From Bufo bufo (Eukaryota; Chordata; Amphibia; Anura; Bufonidae), in NCBI RefSeq assembly GCF_905171765.1, contig NC_053392.1, positions 498,586,556-498,650,555 of the forward strand: a stretch of 64,000 nt of DNA. Reading direction: 5' to 3'. The translations under genes were made by a program, and so were the position numbers. Within the stretch, counting starts at the first letter, position 1. Each line of letters opens with the position of its first letter. Below the pieces are notes generated by a model that saw nothing but the letters and a program-made list of their open reading frames with translations, was not told where the DNA came from and searched no databases. Below, one piece after another: positions 22,445 to 33,553 of the stretch.

Positions 22445-22998
22445 TGATTGTTTTCTGTGTTTGCCTTGCTATCCTTTTTGTCTCAATCAGGGATCCGTAG
22501 CTTCTCCTCCTCAGCTGTTTCTTGTCTGCCACTTTCAACCTCCTTATATTCTCCCCTCACACTTCTCTAGTTGCCAGTTATAGAGCTTCCTGCCTGGACA
22601 TCTATACTGACCCACTGGAGTTGTGTATCCTGGTTGTCGTTCCAGAGTGCTACCCTCCGGATCCCTGTTGGGCTTCTTGTTGTCTCCTGTTGTCGCCCAC
22701 CTGGGATTATATGTTGAGTTTGTATTGTCTGTCCTTCCCTTGGTGTTTTCCTTTAGAGCTAGTGGTGCGGACTAGTGTTCCCACCGCCCTGTTCACTATC
22801 TAGGGCTCAGCTTAGGGAAAGCCAGGGCTTTAGGCACGTGATCGGCGTACGGGTGAGGAACCCGTCTAGGGACGTCAGGGCAGCCAGGTGCCAGCCGCTA
22901 GGTGAGTCAGGGGTCACCACCTTCCCTCTCACTTGGGCAGGGCCTTCCTTGTTCCCTCCCTCTGTGTCACGTATGTGATAGTCACGCCGACCGTGATA
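22339..22998 (+). mobile_element. 3' LTR of the gypsy chromovirus, 660 bp
   Basis: Begins TGTCACGAGG after the polypurine tract. The end is placed at CGTGATA (22992-22998), an imperfect inverted match to TGTCACG, probably once CGTGACA. The 5' LTR is not in the window, so neither LTR divergence nor the target duplication can be checked. The candidate flank is CCGGG at 22999-23003. Hence the right end is less sure than the left. Confidence 0.75.
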
Positions 22999-23064
22999 CC
23001 GGGGTCCAAAAACCTAAAGTTCGGTACAAACCCGAACTTTACAGTTCGGGTTCGCTCAACACTA
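22999..23064 (-). mobile_element. hAT 5' terminus (right end of the block separating the two copies)
   Basis: 66 bases with alternating CGAAC and GTTCG motifs, ending TTCGCTCAACACTA at 23064. Its reverse complement TAGTGTTGAGCGAAC matches the left terminus TAGAGTTGAGCGAAC at 12131, apart from one base. The gypsy element interrupts the hAT just inside this end. The sequence that follows, from 23065, is the LINE of copy 2. Confidence 0.85.
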
Positions 23065-24180
23065 CTTATCGCCATTTTTCACTGACTGAGCTAATTTCTC
23101 TTCTGCCTGTGCTTTAGAAGCTCTTATAACTTGTTTGGCCTCTCTCTGCCTAATCTTATAAATTTGCCTGTCATCCTCGTTTGTTTTTTTATAATGAGTA
23201 AATGCTATCTTTTTGTTTTTAATGATTTTGGCCACTTCTGCTGAGTACCACAGTGGTCTCTTTCTTTTTTTGCTTTTACTGACAAGCCTAATGCAATTAT
23301 CTGTTGCCTTCAATAGTGCCACTTTTAAGTAGTCCCATTTCTCCAGGACTCCATTGAAACTGTTCCAATCTGATAGGGACTCGTATACCACTAATCTAAT
23401 TTTAGAAAAGTCAGTTTTTCTCAAATGTAAAACTTTTGTTTTTGTGTGGTGTGACTCAATTACTGTACTTATAAACCACACTGACTAGTGATCACTAGAT
23501 CCCAAGCTATCCCCTACAGTAATATGAGATATCAATTTCCCATTTGTGAATACTAAATCTAAAATGGCCTCCTTCCGGGTTGGCTCCTCAACTACTTGCT
23601 GTAGAGATAATCCCAGTAGGGAATTTAGAATATCTGTACTCCTGGCAGAACTAGCTATTTTGGTTTTCCAATTTACATCAGGAAGATTAAAGTCTCCCAT
23701 AATGATAACTTCCCCTTTCAATGTCATTTTAGCTATTTCCTCAACTAGTAGATCATCTAATTCTTTGACTTGGCTAGGTGGTCTATATATCACACCTACA
23801 CGAGTTACCTTATGATTTTCAAGCTGCAAGGTAACCCAAACTGACTCTAAATTGGTCTCGCTAACTTGTATTAAATTAGATTTTATGCTATCTTTCACAT
23901 ACAGGGCCACCCCTCCCCCTTTCTTGCCTTCTCTGTCTTTCCTATATAGAGAGAACCCTGGTATTGTTATATCCCAGTCATTACTCCCATTGAACCATGT
24001 CTCAGTAACAGCCACTAAATATATATTCTCAGATGCCATTATAGACTCAAGTTCATTGATCTTATTCCCTAAACTGTGAGCATTTGTAGACAAGACTATG
24101 AGCTTGCCATTTCTTAACCTATGTGCTACTGGCATCTTCTGGCATTGTTCCGGGGGGCAGTCGGACTGCTGGATTATCAC
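23065..24180 (-). pseudogene. CR1/L2-type LINE ORF2, endonuclease and linker only (copy 2)
   Basis: The ATG is at 24180. The frame encodes an apurinic-type endonuclease: a leading STNAHSLGNK, TETWFNGSNDW with the catalytic Glu, GGGVALYV, GVIYRPPS, GDFNLPDVNW, LDLVFTNGK and a terminal GSSDH. This domain nicks target DNA for target-primed reverse transcription. An in-frame TAG at 23485-23487 follows SSDH directly. The same frame then continues with a basic linker (KSKKRKRPLWYSAEVAKIIKNKK) to 23065. The reverse transcriptase is absent, because the LINE is cut at 23065 by the hAT terminus. LINEs normally lose their 5' end, so loss of the 3' half points to interruption rather than to aborted integration. 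Confidence 0.88.
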
Positions 24181-24197
24181 TCTTTTGCTCCCCTTTC

Positions 24198-25148
24198 CTA
24201 GTTTAAATGCTCCTTAGCAAATACTTTGAACTGTTCACTGAGGACATTCGTTCCCTTGAGAGAAAGATGCAAACCATCTTTCTTGTACAGTTCTTTTCCA
24301 TTCCAACAAGAGCTAACATGAGACACAAAGCCAAACCCTTGGTTCATACACCATTCACCAAGCCATACATTGAATTCCTTAATGCGCATCTTCCTGTCAT
24401 GCTGAAGGTTATGCACAGGCAAAACTGCAGAGAATGAAACAGTTGATGCAACCTCCCGTATATCATTTCCAAGTGTGTGAAAAGCTTCCTTCACCTTTGA
24501 AACCTCATTGCAAGCCAGATCATTTGTCCCATGATGGACAATAGCATCCACCTCCCTTTTCTGCTTTGCTTGCCTAACAATATTAAGGATACGTCATCTA
24601 TCCCTGCTAGCGGTAGCACCAGGGAGACATCTCACAAAACCATTTTCCTCAAACTTCACACCTCTTATGATGGAATCGCCTACCAACAGCTGCTTACTAT
24701 CAGTTCTCACCTTATTCTTTTTGTCTTTGGCTGCAGTCTTGCATACTTTAAGCATGGGAGATGATTGTTCCTCACCCACTTTGCCTGAGCCATCCTCCAT
24801 GTTGCTCTTGCACTCTGAAAGTGCTGCAAATGAATTATGGAGAGCCACAGACTGTGGGACATGTCTTCTTTCAACAACTCTCAGTCTACCAGAACTTGCA
24901 GAAACCCATCTTCCATTTCTAGGGGGCCTCTGTGGCAGTGGCATTGCAACATTCTCAGCCTGAGTTTGTTTAACAGTTAATTTACAAATCTCAGATTTCA
25001 AAAATGGAATTTCCTGCTGCATTATGGAGAGCTGTCTACAGATCAGACAGCATCCAAACCTCCGAAGAGTGGAACCTGAAATAAAAGCACAACAATTCCT
25101 GCACTGAACCAGGTCTGCCATTTTAAAGAGGGGAAAGATTTTAAACAA
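24198..25148 (-). pseudogene. CR1/L2-type LINE ORF1 with SGNH esterase domain (copy 2)
   Basis: About 317 codons in one frame with a single TGA at 24594-24596, the same defect as in copy 1 (604-606). An N-terminal Cys-rich segment (QCRNCCAF, FGCCLICRQ) precedes a predicted coiled stretch. The esterase blocks are LLVGDSIIRG, HHGTND and DGLHLSLKGTN. ORF1 ends 18 bases before the ORF2 start codon. The 5' end of the LINE lies near 25150-25180, where hAT-derived sequence begins. Confidence 0.85.
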
Positions 25149-26831
25149 ACAAATCTTACTTTTTTAGGTTGTATCCACCTCCAGATTACCTCCTGAATAT
25201 CTCCAATGCACTTATAAATGCAGCACTTGAGAATGCAGCAAGCATGGTGACTTATGTCACCCTCACGAGTCTCATGGTCGTGTCCCTGACCGCTCGCAAC
25301 ACCTTCTCCCAGCAGGCCTACAGGAATAAGCAGTTGACCTCTCCTCCAAATGTGGGCTGGGCAGTAGCTGCTGACTGTACTCAGTAATATCTTCCTAACT
25401 AAAAAGCAAAGAAGATGGCGGCATACATTCTTTGCCTGGCAGAAGGAGCAGAAAAGGAAAAAGCCATGTTCAGGACAGGTGAGGGCACAGAGCTTATTCC
25501 TGGGCCATTCCAACTAAGTGTGGCGTCCGAGGAGCCCAAAGACTCTTGGCTGTGAGTGTCTGATGTCATATTAGATGATGTTGAAGACCAAGTCAACCAT
25601 TCCAGGACAGCGGGATTTGTCATTCAAACACAACCGCTGGATGACACTGGCAGCTCTGACCTATTGCTGCAGCTGCTGCTACCATTCTTCTGATGCTACT
25701 TCTTCTGGCTTCAGTAAAATTTTTGCCACTGCCTGTTACTTTGGAGGGCCCTGGCACCTCATTGTTGGTACGGTGACAGTAACTGTATATGTAAAATAAG
25801 TTATTCAGTGTCATTGTGGACAACCCAATTACTATACCTATACCTATAATAGTATTATACAGCTTATTCACCCCAATTTGAGAATAAAAGCCTAATGGAA
25901 TTGATTATTTATGAAATCAGGTGGGCATCCTAATAACAGTTATATTTCACAGGTTATTCACCCCAATTTGAGAATCAAGGCCTAATTGAATTGTTTATCT
26001 ACGAAACAAGGTAGCCACCCCAATAACAGTTTAATTAAAAAGCTTATTCACCCCAATTTGAGAATCAAAGCGTAATATAATTGCTTATCTACTAAACAAG
26101 GTAGCCACCCAATAAGTTATATTACACTGGTTATTCACCCCAATTTGAGAATAAATGCGTAATAGAATTCCTTATCTATTAAACAAGGTGGGCACCCCAT
26201 AACAGTTATATCACACAGCTTATTCACCCAAATTTGAGAATCAAAGCGTAATAGAATTGTTTATCTATTAAACAAGGTGGGCACCCCAATAACAGTTATA
26301 TCACGCAGGTTATTCACCTCAATTTTAGAATAAATGCGTAATAGAATTGCTTATCTATTAAACAAGAGGATTGATGCAAACTGTCTCCCATCGATCCCCT
26401 CAGCATAAAGAGCCTGCATTGTGCTGCAGTTTCCCTATACTTCCCCTATGCTCTCCCTACAGTGTCTGAAAACTCTCCCTATAGTGTCTGAAAACTATCT
26501 CTACGATCTCGCTACACTGTCCCTATCCCAGATTGTACTATTAAAAGCTTTGTAAGGCACTTGTCATGTCTCTCCCTATGCTCAGCTCACTGTAAAATGG
26601 CAGAGAATGGGCAGGATGAGGCTTTTTATAGAGCTGTGACATCACAGGGGCTAGCTATCTGTTGACTGGCTGGCTGCACAGCATTATGGGTGATCCCTGA
26701 TTTCCAGACTTCTTACTTTCACTTTGTAACATGTGCAGCAGCCATTTAAGAAAAAATCTGATTTGTTAACACGAAGCACGAGGAAATTCGGATCAAATTC
26801 CTTTTCGTTAACTTTGATTCGCTCAACACTA
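25149..26831. mobile_element. hAT-type element, one end only (copy 2)
   Basis: Homolog of 1160-2852. The terminus TTCGCTCAACACTA ends at 26831. Next inward is AT-rich subterminal sequence, then a CTCCCTA-rich stretch, the tandem array (25862-26367) and degenerate minus-strand frames at 25399-25871. The frames could be remains of a transposase N-terminus, but I cannot identify a diagnostic motif. Confidence 0.6.
25862..26367. repeat. Tandem array, 88-91 bp unit, about six copies (copy 2)
   Basis: Same array as at 1883-2388, with the same unit order and unit-specific variants. The array was therefore already formed before the duplication and has not been homogenised or resized since. Confidence 0.9.
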
Positions 26832-26929
26832 GATATACAATTTATTTTCAATGGTAGTCAATGGATTATATATGAAATTGTATGCATCCATCAAAGGTAC
26901 TGTATATCAGAAGTATTTCACAACATATA

Positions 26930-28491
26930 CAGGGAGTGCAGAATTATTAGGCAAGTTGTATTTTTGAGGATTAATTTTATTATTGAACAACAACCATGTT
27001 CTCAATGAACCCCAAAAACTCATTAATATCAAAGCTGAATATTTTTGGAAGTAGTTTTTAGTTTGTTTTTAGTTTTAGCTATTTTAGGGGGATATCTGTG
27101 TGTGCAGGTGACTATTACTGTGCATAATTATTAGGCAACTTAACAAAAAACAAATATATACCCATTTCAATTATTTATTTTTACCAGTGAAACCAATATA
27201 ACATCTCAACATTCACAAATATACATTTCTGACATTCAAAAACAAAACAAAAACAAATCAGTGACCAATATAGCCACCTTTCTTTGCAAGGACACTCAAA
27301 AGCCTGCCATCCATGGATTCTGTCAGTGTTTTGATCTGTTCACCATCAACATTGCGTGCAGCAGCAACCACAGCCTCCCAGACACTGTTCAGAGAGGTGT
27401 ACTGTTTTCCCTCCTTGTAAATCTCACATTTGATGATGGACCACAGTTCTCAATGGGGTTCAGATCAGGTGAACAAGGAGGCCATGTCATTAGATTTTCT
27501 TCTTTTATACCCTTTCTTGCCAGCCACGCTGTGGAGTACTTGGACGCGTGTGATGGAGCATTGTCCTGCATGAAAATCATGTTTTTCTTGAAGGATGCAG
27601 ACTTCTTCCTGTACCACTGCTTGAAGAAGGTGTCTTCCAGAAACTGGCAGTAGGACTGAGAGTTGAGCTTGACTCCATCCTCAACCCAAAAAGGCCCCAC
27701 AAGCTCATCTTTGATGATACCAGCCCAAACCAGTACTCCACCTCCACCTTGCTGGCGTCTGAGTCGGACTGGAGCTCTCTGCCCTTTACCAATCCAGCCA
27801 CGGGCCCATCCATCTGGCCCATCAAGACTCACTCTCATTTCATCAGTCCATAAAACCTTAGAAAAATCAGTCTTGAGATATTTCTTGGCCCAGTCTTGAC
27901 GTTTCAGCTTGTGTGTCTTGTTCAGTGGTGGTCGTCTTTCAGCCTTTCTTACCTTGGCCATGTCTCTGAGTATTGCACACCTTGTGCTTTTGGGCACTCC
28001 AGTGATGTTGCAGCTCTGAAATATGGCCAAACTGGTGGCAAGTGGCATCTTGGCAGCTGCACGCTTGACTTTTCTCAGTTCATGGGCAGTTATTTTGCGC
28101 CTTGGTTTTTCCACACGCTTCTTGCGACCCTGTTGACTATTTTGAATGAAATGCTTGATTGTTCGATGATCACGCTTCAGAAGCTTTGCAATTTTAAGAG
28201 TGCTGCATCCCTCTGCAAGATATCTCACTATTTTTGACTTTTCTGAGCCTGTCAAGTCCTTCTTTTGACCCATTTTGCCAAAGGAAAGGAAGTTGCCTAA
28301 TAATTATGCACACCTAATATAGGGTGTTGATGTCATTAGACCACACCCCTTCTCATTACAGAGATGCACATCACCTAATATGCTTAATTGGTAGTAGGCT
28401 TTCGAGCCTATACAGCTTGGAGTAAGACAACATGCATAAAGAGGATGATGTGGTCAAAATACTCATTTGCCTAATAAATCTGCACGCAGTG
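26930..28491 (-). mobile_element. Tc1/mariner transposon with DD37E spacing, 1562 bp, present only in copy 2
   Basis: The ends are CAGGGAGTGCAGAATTATTA and, reverse-complemented, CACTGCGTGCAGATTTATTA. These are terminal repeats that differ at a few positions. TA duplications flank it at 26928-26929 and 28492-28493. Copy 1 has the single-TA empty site ACATATAGTGG at 2945-2955, so both the boundaries and the insertion event are unambiguous. The transposase lies on the minus strand and covers most of the element. Confidence 0.96.
27258..28273 (-). pseudogene. Tc1/mariner transposase with one frameshift
   Basis: Starts MGQKKDLTGSEKSKIVRYL with an N-terminal helix-turn-helix (STLKIAKLLKRDHRTIKHFI), a second basic helix-turn-helix region, then the catalytic core: LWTDEMR (first Asp), MQDNAPSH (second Asp) and PDLNPIEN (Glu). 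I count 37 residues between the second Asp and the Glu, the DD37E spacing known for the TRT-type lineage of Tc1-like elements. The open frame of 294 codons (27389-28273) leaves its true frame just after PIEN, through loss of one base near 27443-27446. The remaining C-terminus continues in another frame to a stop at 27258-27260. The protein would bind the terminal repeats and move DNA to TA sites, but this copy is probably inactive. Confidence 0.92.
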
Positions 28492-28493
28492 TA

Positions 28494-29994
28494 GTGGCAA
28501 CATATACTGCAAACAAAGAGTAGACAGAGATTCAAAGAAACCAGAAATCTTACCGGCAGATACATAAAACTAATGTCAGTAATAAATCCTGTTCTGTTCT
28601 TACCTTATACAACTGATGATGTCATGCATACATATTTTAATGGTGCAAATCAAATATTATAATGCCAGAGAAAAATGAATACATTCATAAAGCTACACCA
28701 TGCTGACACAACACCTTTTAAATCAGGAAGTCTTGTTACCCTCACAAAAGTAAGTTTCTGTTAAAACACTTATTTCTTTTTATAGTCGCAAACTCCTAAG
28801 TAATCAATGTATGCTGTAATACTCAAGAGATTCCAACACTGCTTGCCTGTAAGCATTTGCGAAGAACAGACATCATGTTGTTGGAATTACTTAGTGGAAG
28901 TATACCCAGGTTTCTTATGAACATAGAGGTGTGATGGATTCATCATACGCTGTACAACCATAGAAAATAATATTTCATTTTCCAGTAATGTGCAGTAATT
29001 TTTTTTTTTCTTATACAGGTTTCTGCCTGTTCCCTACTTCCTTCTTAATTTTAATTTTCCTGAATCAAATGTTTTCTTTAAAAGTACGGTACTCATAAAT
29101 TATTGTTTTATATAATTTTGCCTGCATTTTCATACCCTTATTCATGCCATTGTGACTCCTATTTCCTTACTTTAAGTTATTATAGTAAATCAACACATTT
29201 CATGTCATATATATAACAAAATATCTAAAAAAAATACATACATTTCCTGGCAGCTCCTTTACAGCTCTTGAGTGAATTCCATATCATTGGAATTATAACA
29301 GCTTTATTTATTACTATTCACACCAACTCCATGCAATGGAGATTTAATTATGCATTTATAGTTATGAAGGAGTGATTTTTTCTCACAACTAAATCATCCC
29401 TATGCTTAACTTCTTTGTTAATTTAAAATACTTTAAAGTGACCAAGCATCTACAACATACATAAATATAGTAGAATTAATATTGGCTAGGTATTATATTT
29501 CTTTTTTCTTTACTACATATATTTCACTTATGGTATATTTTCTATAAAAAATATTATTTTATTCATTTATTTAGCTCTAACATATTCCTTAGCACAAAGA
29601 CTGCCATCACTCTAAGGATGAGTCTTTGGTATTTTCCAGATGGCACAGGAACCTGAATGTTTACAGGTTCATTTTGGACAAATCCACTAAAATGGGGTAA
29701 AGCGTAATTTTAGTGCACATGTCGGTAAGAAAAAAAGCACTAGGGAGGAAGAAGAAGGGTTTTCACATGACCCTGAGAGGAAGCAGGGGAGGGTTTGCCC
29801 TGATTGGCTCCTAGGCTAACAGGCAGCCTGGATGAGCCAATCAGTGTTGCAGCAGGCAGGGAGGTGCCCTAGCAGAATGAGCAGAATGCCAGTCTGTGCT
29901 GGGCTGTGAATGAGGGTGGTTGAGTCTTTGTGTCTATCAGAAAAACAATCTTAGGGAGTCAGGGACAGGGAAAAATCAGTCAGGGGCAGTTGAA
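28494..29994. other. AT-rich stretch with no recognised feature (copy 2)
   Basis: Homolog of 2951-4440. No gene or terminal repeats are visible. Small differences from copy 1 include a 3-base insertion near 28583 and changes in T-run length near 29000. Confidence 0.6.
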
Positions 29995-30010
29995 AATCAA
30001 TCAATCAATC
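29995..30010. repeat. (AATC)4 microsatellite
   Basis: Four perfect units. The homologous site in copy 1 has seven. Confidence 0.9.
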
Positions 30011-30095
30011 TTATTGTCAGGGAAAGTTAAGAGAAAGTCTTGGATTCCAAAGAAGTATCGTGTGTGTTGTGTACAATAGAGAGAAGCAGGGCAGC

Positions 30096-30686
30096 TGTCA
30101 CAGGTAATGGGGAGGGGAAAACACCAGATAACACACAGAAGGAAATAGACCGGAGTCTAGGCCTCAAAGCTAAGGGAGAGGCATGGTGACCTCCTAGGAA
30201 TCCCTAGACCTCTCCCTGACTCCTGCCAATATGAGTAAACCCTGAAGGTGGAAATACTCATACACAGGAACCTTAGCCCTGGAGACCCTGGAAATTCCTA
30301 GGAGTGGTGGCAGGGAATGAGACTACTGGTTCCTTCCCAGATGAAGGAACCAGCGTTTCCCTGAGGCCTAGAAAACAACAAACACAAGCGAACAATGAAA
30401 TGCAAAACAAAATGCACTTAGCTTAAAGAAGAATGGAGGAGCAGGAGATCCAAAGGAACAACGCACCAGCTCAACCAACTCCAGCAGGAAATATCAACTG
30501 CATGGTAAGCAGCGTGAGTCAGAACTAAATAGAGCCTCATTAATGATCACAAGCTGCACCTGACAAGAAGGGTGGTCATTACCAAACAACAACACTGCAA
30601 GATGAAAACAGAGAGACTGTCAGATACCCTCACGTGTCGCCAGTCTCTCAGATCTTCTCACCTCTGCCATGGGAGGGACCGTGACA
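30096..30686 (-). mobile_element. Solo LTR, gypsy-like, TSD gcagc (copy 2)
   Basis: Homolog of 4554-5137, with the same perfect GCAGC duplication at 30091-30095 and 30687-30691. It is slightly longer owing to a short insertion near 30150. Confidence 0.88.
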
Positions 30687-30691
30687 GCAGC

Positions 30692-31063
30692 TGATAGACA
30701 GGGAAAGAGGAGACAGGACCTGTGGCTATGCCTGCTATCAGAAGTGCAGGTACACCTCAAAAGTAGCTACATGCAAAAAAATACTTGCATTTCATTTTCA
30801 CAGAAATCCTTTTTCTGTGGGGTTCAAAATATAATTAAGCAGTATACATATTAAAATATTTAAATTTGCTTAGGGGGGTTAAATTTGTTTAAGGTGCAGC
30901 ATAAATATACATGATCACTGCATCATCAGCACCAGTTTTTCAATGTCCAGGCAAATCTGGGGCCTGCATCATGCCACTAATGCCTCAATTGTCACTTTCC
31001 ATGTGCTCCCTTTCCACAAGTTTGAAATGTAAAATTTTTTGGGGGGAGGTGGAGCTAAATTTG
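30692..31063. other. Unassigned spacer (copy 2)
   Basis: Homolog of 5143-5515. No gene is visible. Confidence 0.5.
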
Positions 31064-33151
31064 TTCAACCTCTTCAGGACACATGACGTACCAGTAAGGC
31101 ATGTTGTCCTGGTACTTAAGGACACATGACGTCCTGTCCGTCATGTGTATTTCCGATCACTGCCGCCCGGCGGGCGGTGATCGGAACAAGGTGTCTGCTC
31201 AAATCATTGAGCAGGCACCATGGCTAAATGCGAGGGGGGAGGGTCCCGTGACAATTCAGACCTGCGGTTTGCGGCTTTTACCTGCGGTTGTGGTGGCGGC
31301 GGGCGGTGCCATCGGGTCCCCATGTGGCTGTAGGGGGATCCGATGGCATGGAAGGCAGCGCGATGCCTAAGGAAGGCATCGCGCTGCCTTCCGGTGACGA
31401 GCCTGTGAGATCTAGCCCCCTGGATCTCACAGGCCGGAAGCTGTATGAGTAATACTTACTCTATTACTCATACAGCCAATGCATTCCAATACAGAAGTAT
31501 TGGAATGCATTGTAAAGGGATTAGACCCCCAAAAGTTCAAGTCCCAAAGTGGGACAAAAAATAAAGTAAAAAAAAAAGTGGAAAAAATAAGGTTTTCCCC
31601 CCAAAAAATTTAAAGTTTCAAGTAAAAATAAACAAAAACGTAATTTTCCTCAAATAAAGTAAAAAAAAAATGGAAAAAAATTGGGGAAAAAAAAAAGTAT
31701 ACATATTAGGTATCACTGCGTCCGTATCAACCGGCTCTATAAAAATATCACATGACCTAACCCCTCAGATGAACACCATAAAAAATTAAAAATAAAAACT
31801 GTGCTAAATAAACAATTTTTTGTCACCTTACATCACAAAAAATGTAATAGCAAGCGATCAAAAAGTCATATACACCCCAAAATGGTGCCAATCAAACCAT
31901 CATCTCATCCCGCAAAAAATGAGACCCTACCTAAGATAATCGCCCGAAAGCTGAAAAAACTATGGCTCTCAGAATATGGAGACACTAAAACATGATTTTT
32001 TGGGGGTTTCAAAAATGATATTATTGTGTAAAACTTGCATAAATAAAAAAAAAAGTATACATATTAGGTATCGCCGCATCCGTGACAACCTGGTCTATAA
32101 AAATACCACATGATCTAACCTGTCAGATGAATATTGTAAATAAAAAATAAAAACAGCTATTTCTTGTTACCTTACCTCACAAAAAGTGTAATATAGAGCA
32201 ACCAAAAATCATATGTACCCTAAACTAGTACCAACAATACTGCCACCCTATCCCGTAGTTTCTAAAATGGGGTCACTTTCATGGAGTTTCTACTGTAGGG
32301 GTGCCTCAGGGGGCTTCAAATGGGACATAGTGTTAAAAAAACCAGTCCAGTAAAACCTGCCTTCCAAAAACCGTATGGCATTCCTTTCCTTCTGTGCCCT
32401 GCCATGTGCCCATACAGCGGTTTACAACCACATATGGGGTGTTTCTGTAAACTACAGAATCAGAGCCATAAACATTGAGTTTTGTTTGGGTGTTAACCCA
32501 TGCTTTGTAAAAGTAAAAAAAATATTAAAATGGAAAATCTGTCAAAAAAGTGAAATTTTGAAATTGTATCTCTATTTTCCATTAATTCTTGTTAAACACC
32601 TAAAGGGTTAACAAAGTTTGTAAAATCAGTTTTAAATACCTTGAAGGGTTTAGTTTCTATAATGGGGTCATTTTTGGGTGGTTTCTATTATGTAAGCCTC
32701 GCAAAGTGACTTCAGACCTGAACTGGTCCCTAAAAATTGGGTTTTTGAAAATTTCTGAAAAATTTCAAGATTTGCTTCTAAACTTCTAAGCCTTGTAACA
32801 TCCCCAAAAAATAAAATATCATTCCCAAAATGATCCAAACATGAAGTAGACATATGGGGAATGTAAAGTAATAACTATTTTTGGAGGTATTACCATGTAT
32901 TATAGAAGTAGAGAAATTGAAACTTTTTTTGGTAAATTTGGTATTTTTTTATAAATAAAAATTACGATAATTTTTTTTACTTCATTTTACCAGTGTCATG
33001 AAGTACAATATGTGACGAAAAAACTATCTCAGAATGGCCTGGATAAGTCAAAGCGTTTTAAAGTTATCACCACTTAAAATGACACTGGTCAGATTTGCAA
33101 AAAATGTCCTTGTCCTTAAGGTGAAATTAGGCTGTGTCCCAAAGGGGTTAA
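31064..33151. mobile_element. TTAA-type non-autonomous DNA transposon (copy 2)
   Basis: Homolog of 5516-7583, left end TTCAACCTCTTCAGGACAC and right end CAAAGGGGTTAA. In this copy the GC-rich segment near 31150-31190 has a more complete inverted pair (CACTGCCGCCCGGCGGGCGG) that is partly deleted in copy 1. Confidence 0.72.
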
Positions 33152-33549
33152 GGTGCAGCATAAATATACATGATGACGGCATCAATACAGAAATTTTCTC
33201 ACAGTCCAGGCAGGCTGAATGTGATCAGTAGACCTCTCCTTGATGCTGGCGCCCCATCTTGCCACTCTTGTTGTTTGTATGTCTGCCTACCATCACATTG
33301 TGTACATTGTGCCTACCATCACATTAGTGCATTATGCCACATTCCAACCATCACATTCTGTATGGCTGCTGCTGCGGCCTGCATCATGTCACTAATGCCA
33401 TTTGCCACCCATCATGTTCCCTCAAGACACTTTAAAAAAAAAAAATCATAACACTGTGTGTTTAAACATCATATTCCCATTATCATTTTTGGAAGCTTTG
33501 TCATATGAAAAAGCACGAGACATGAGAGTCTTTTTAAACACTCTGTATG
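33152..33549. other. Unassigned spacer (copy 2)
   Basis: Homolog of 7584-7979. No gene is visible. Confidence 0.5.
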
Positions 33550-33553
33550 TTAA

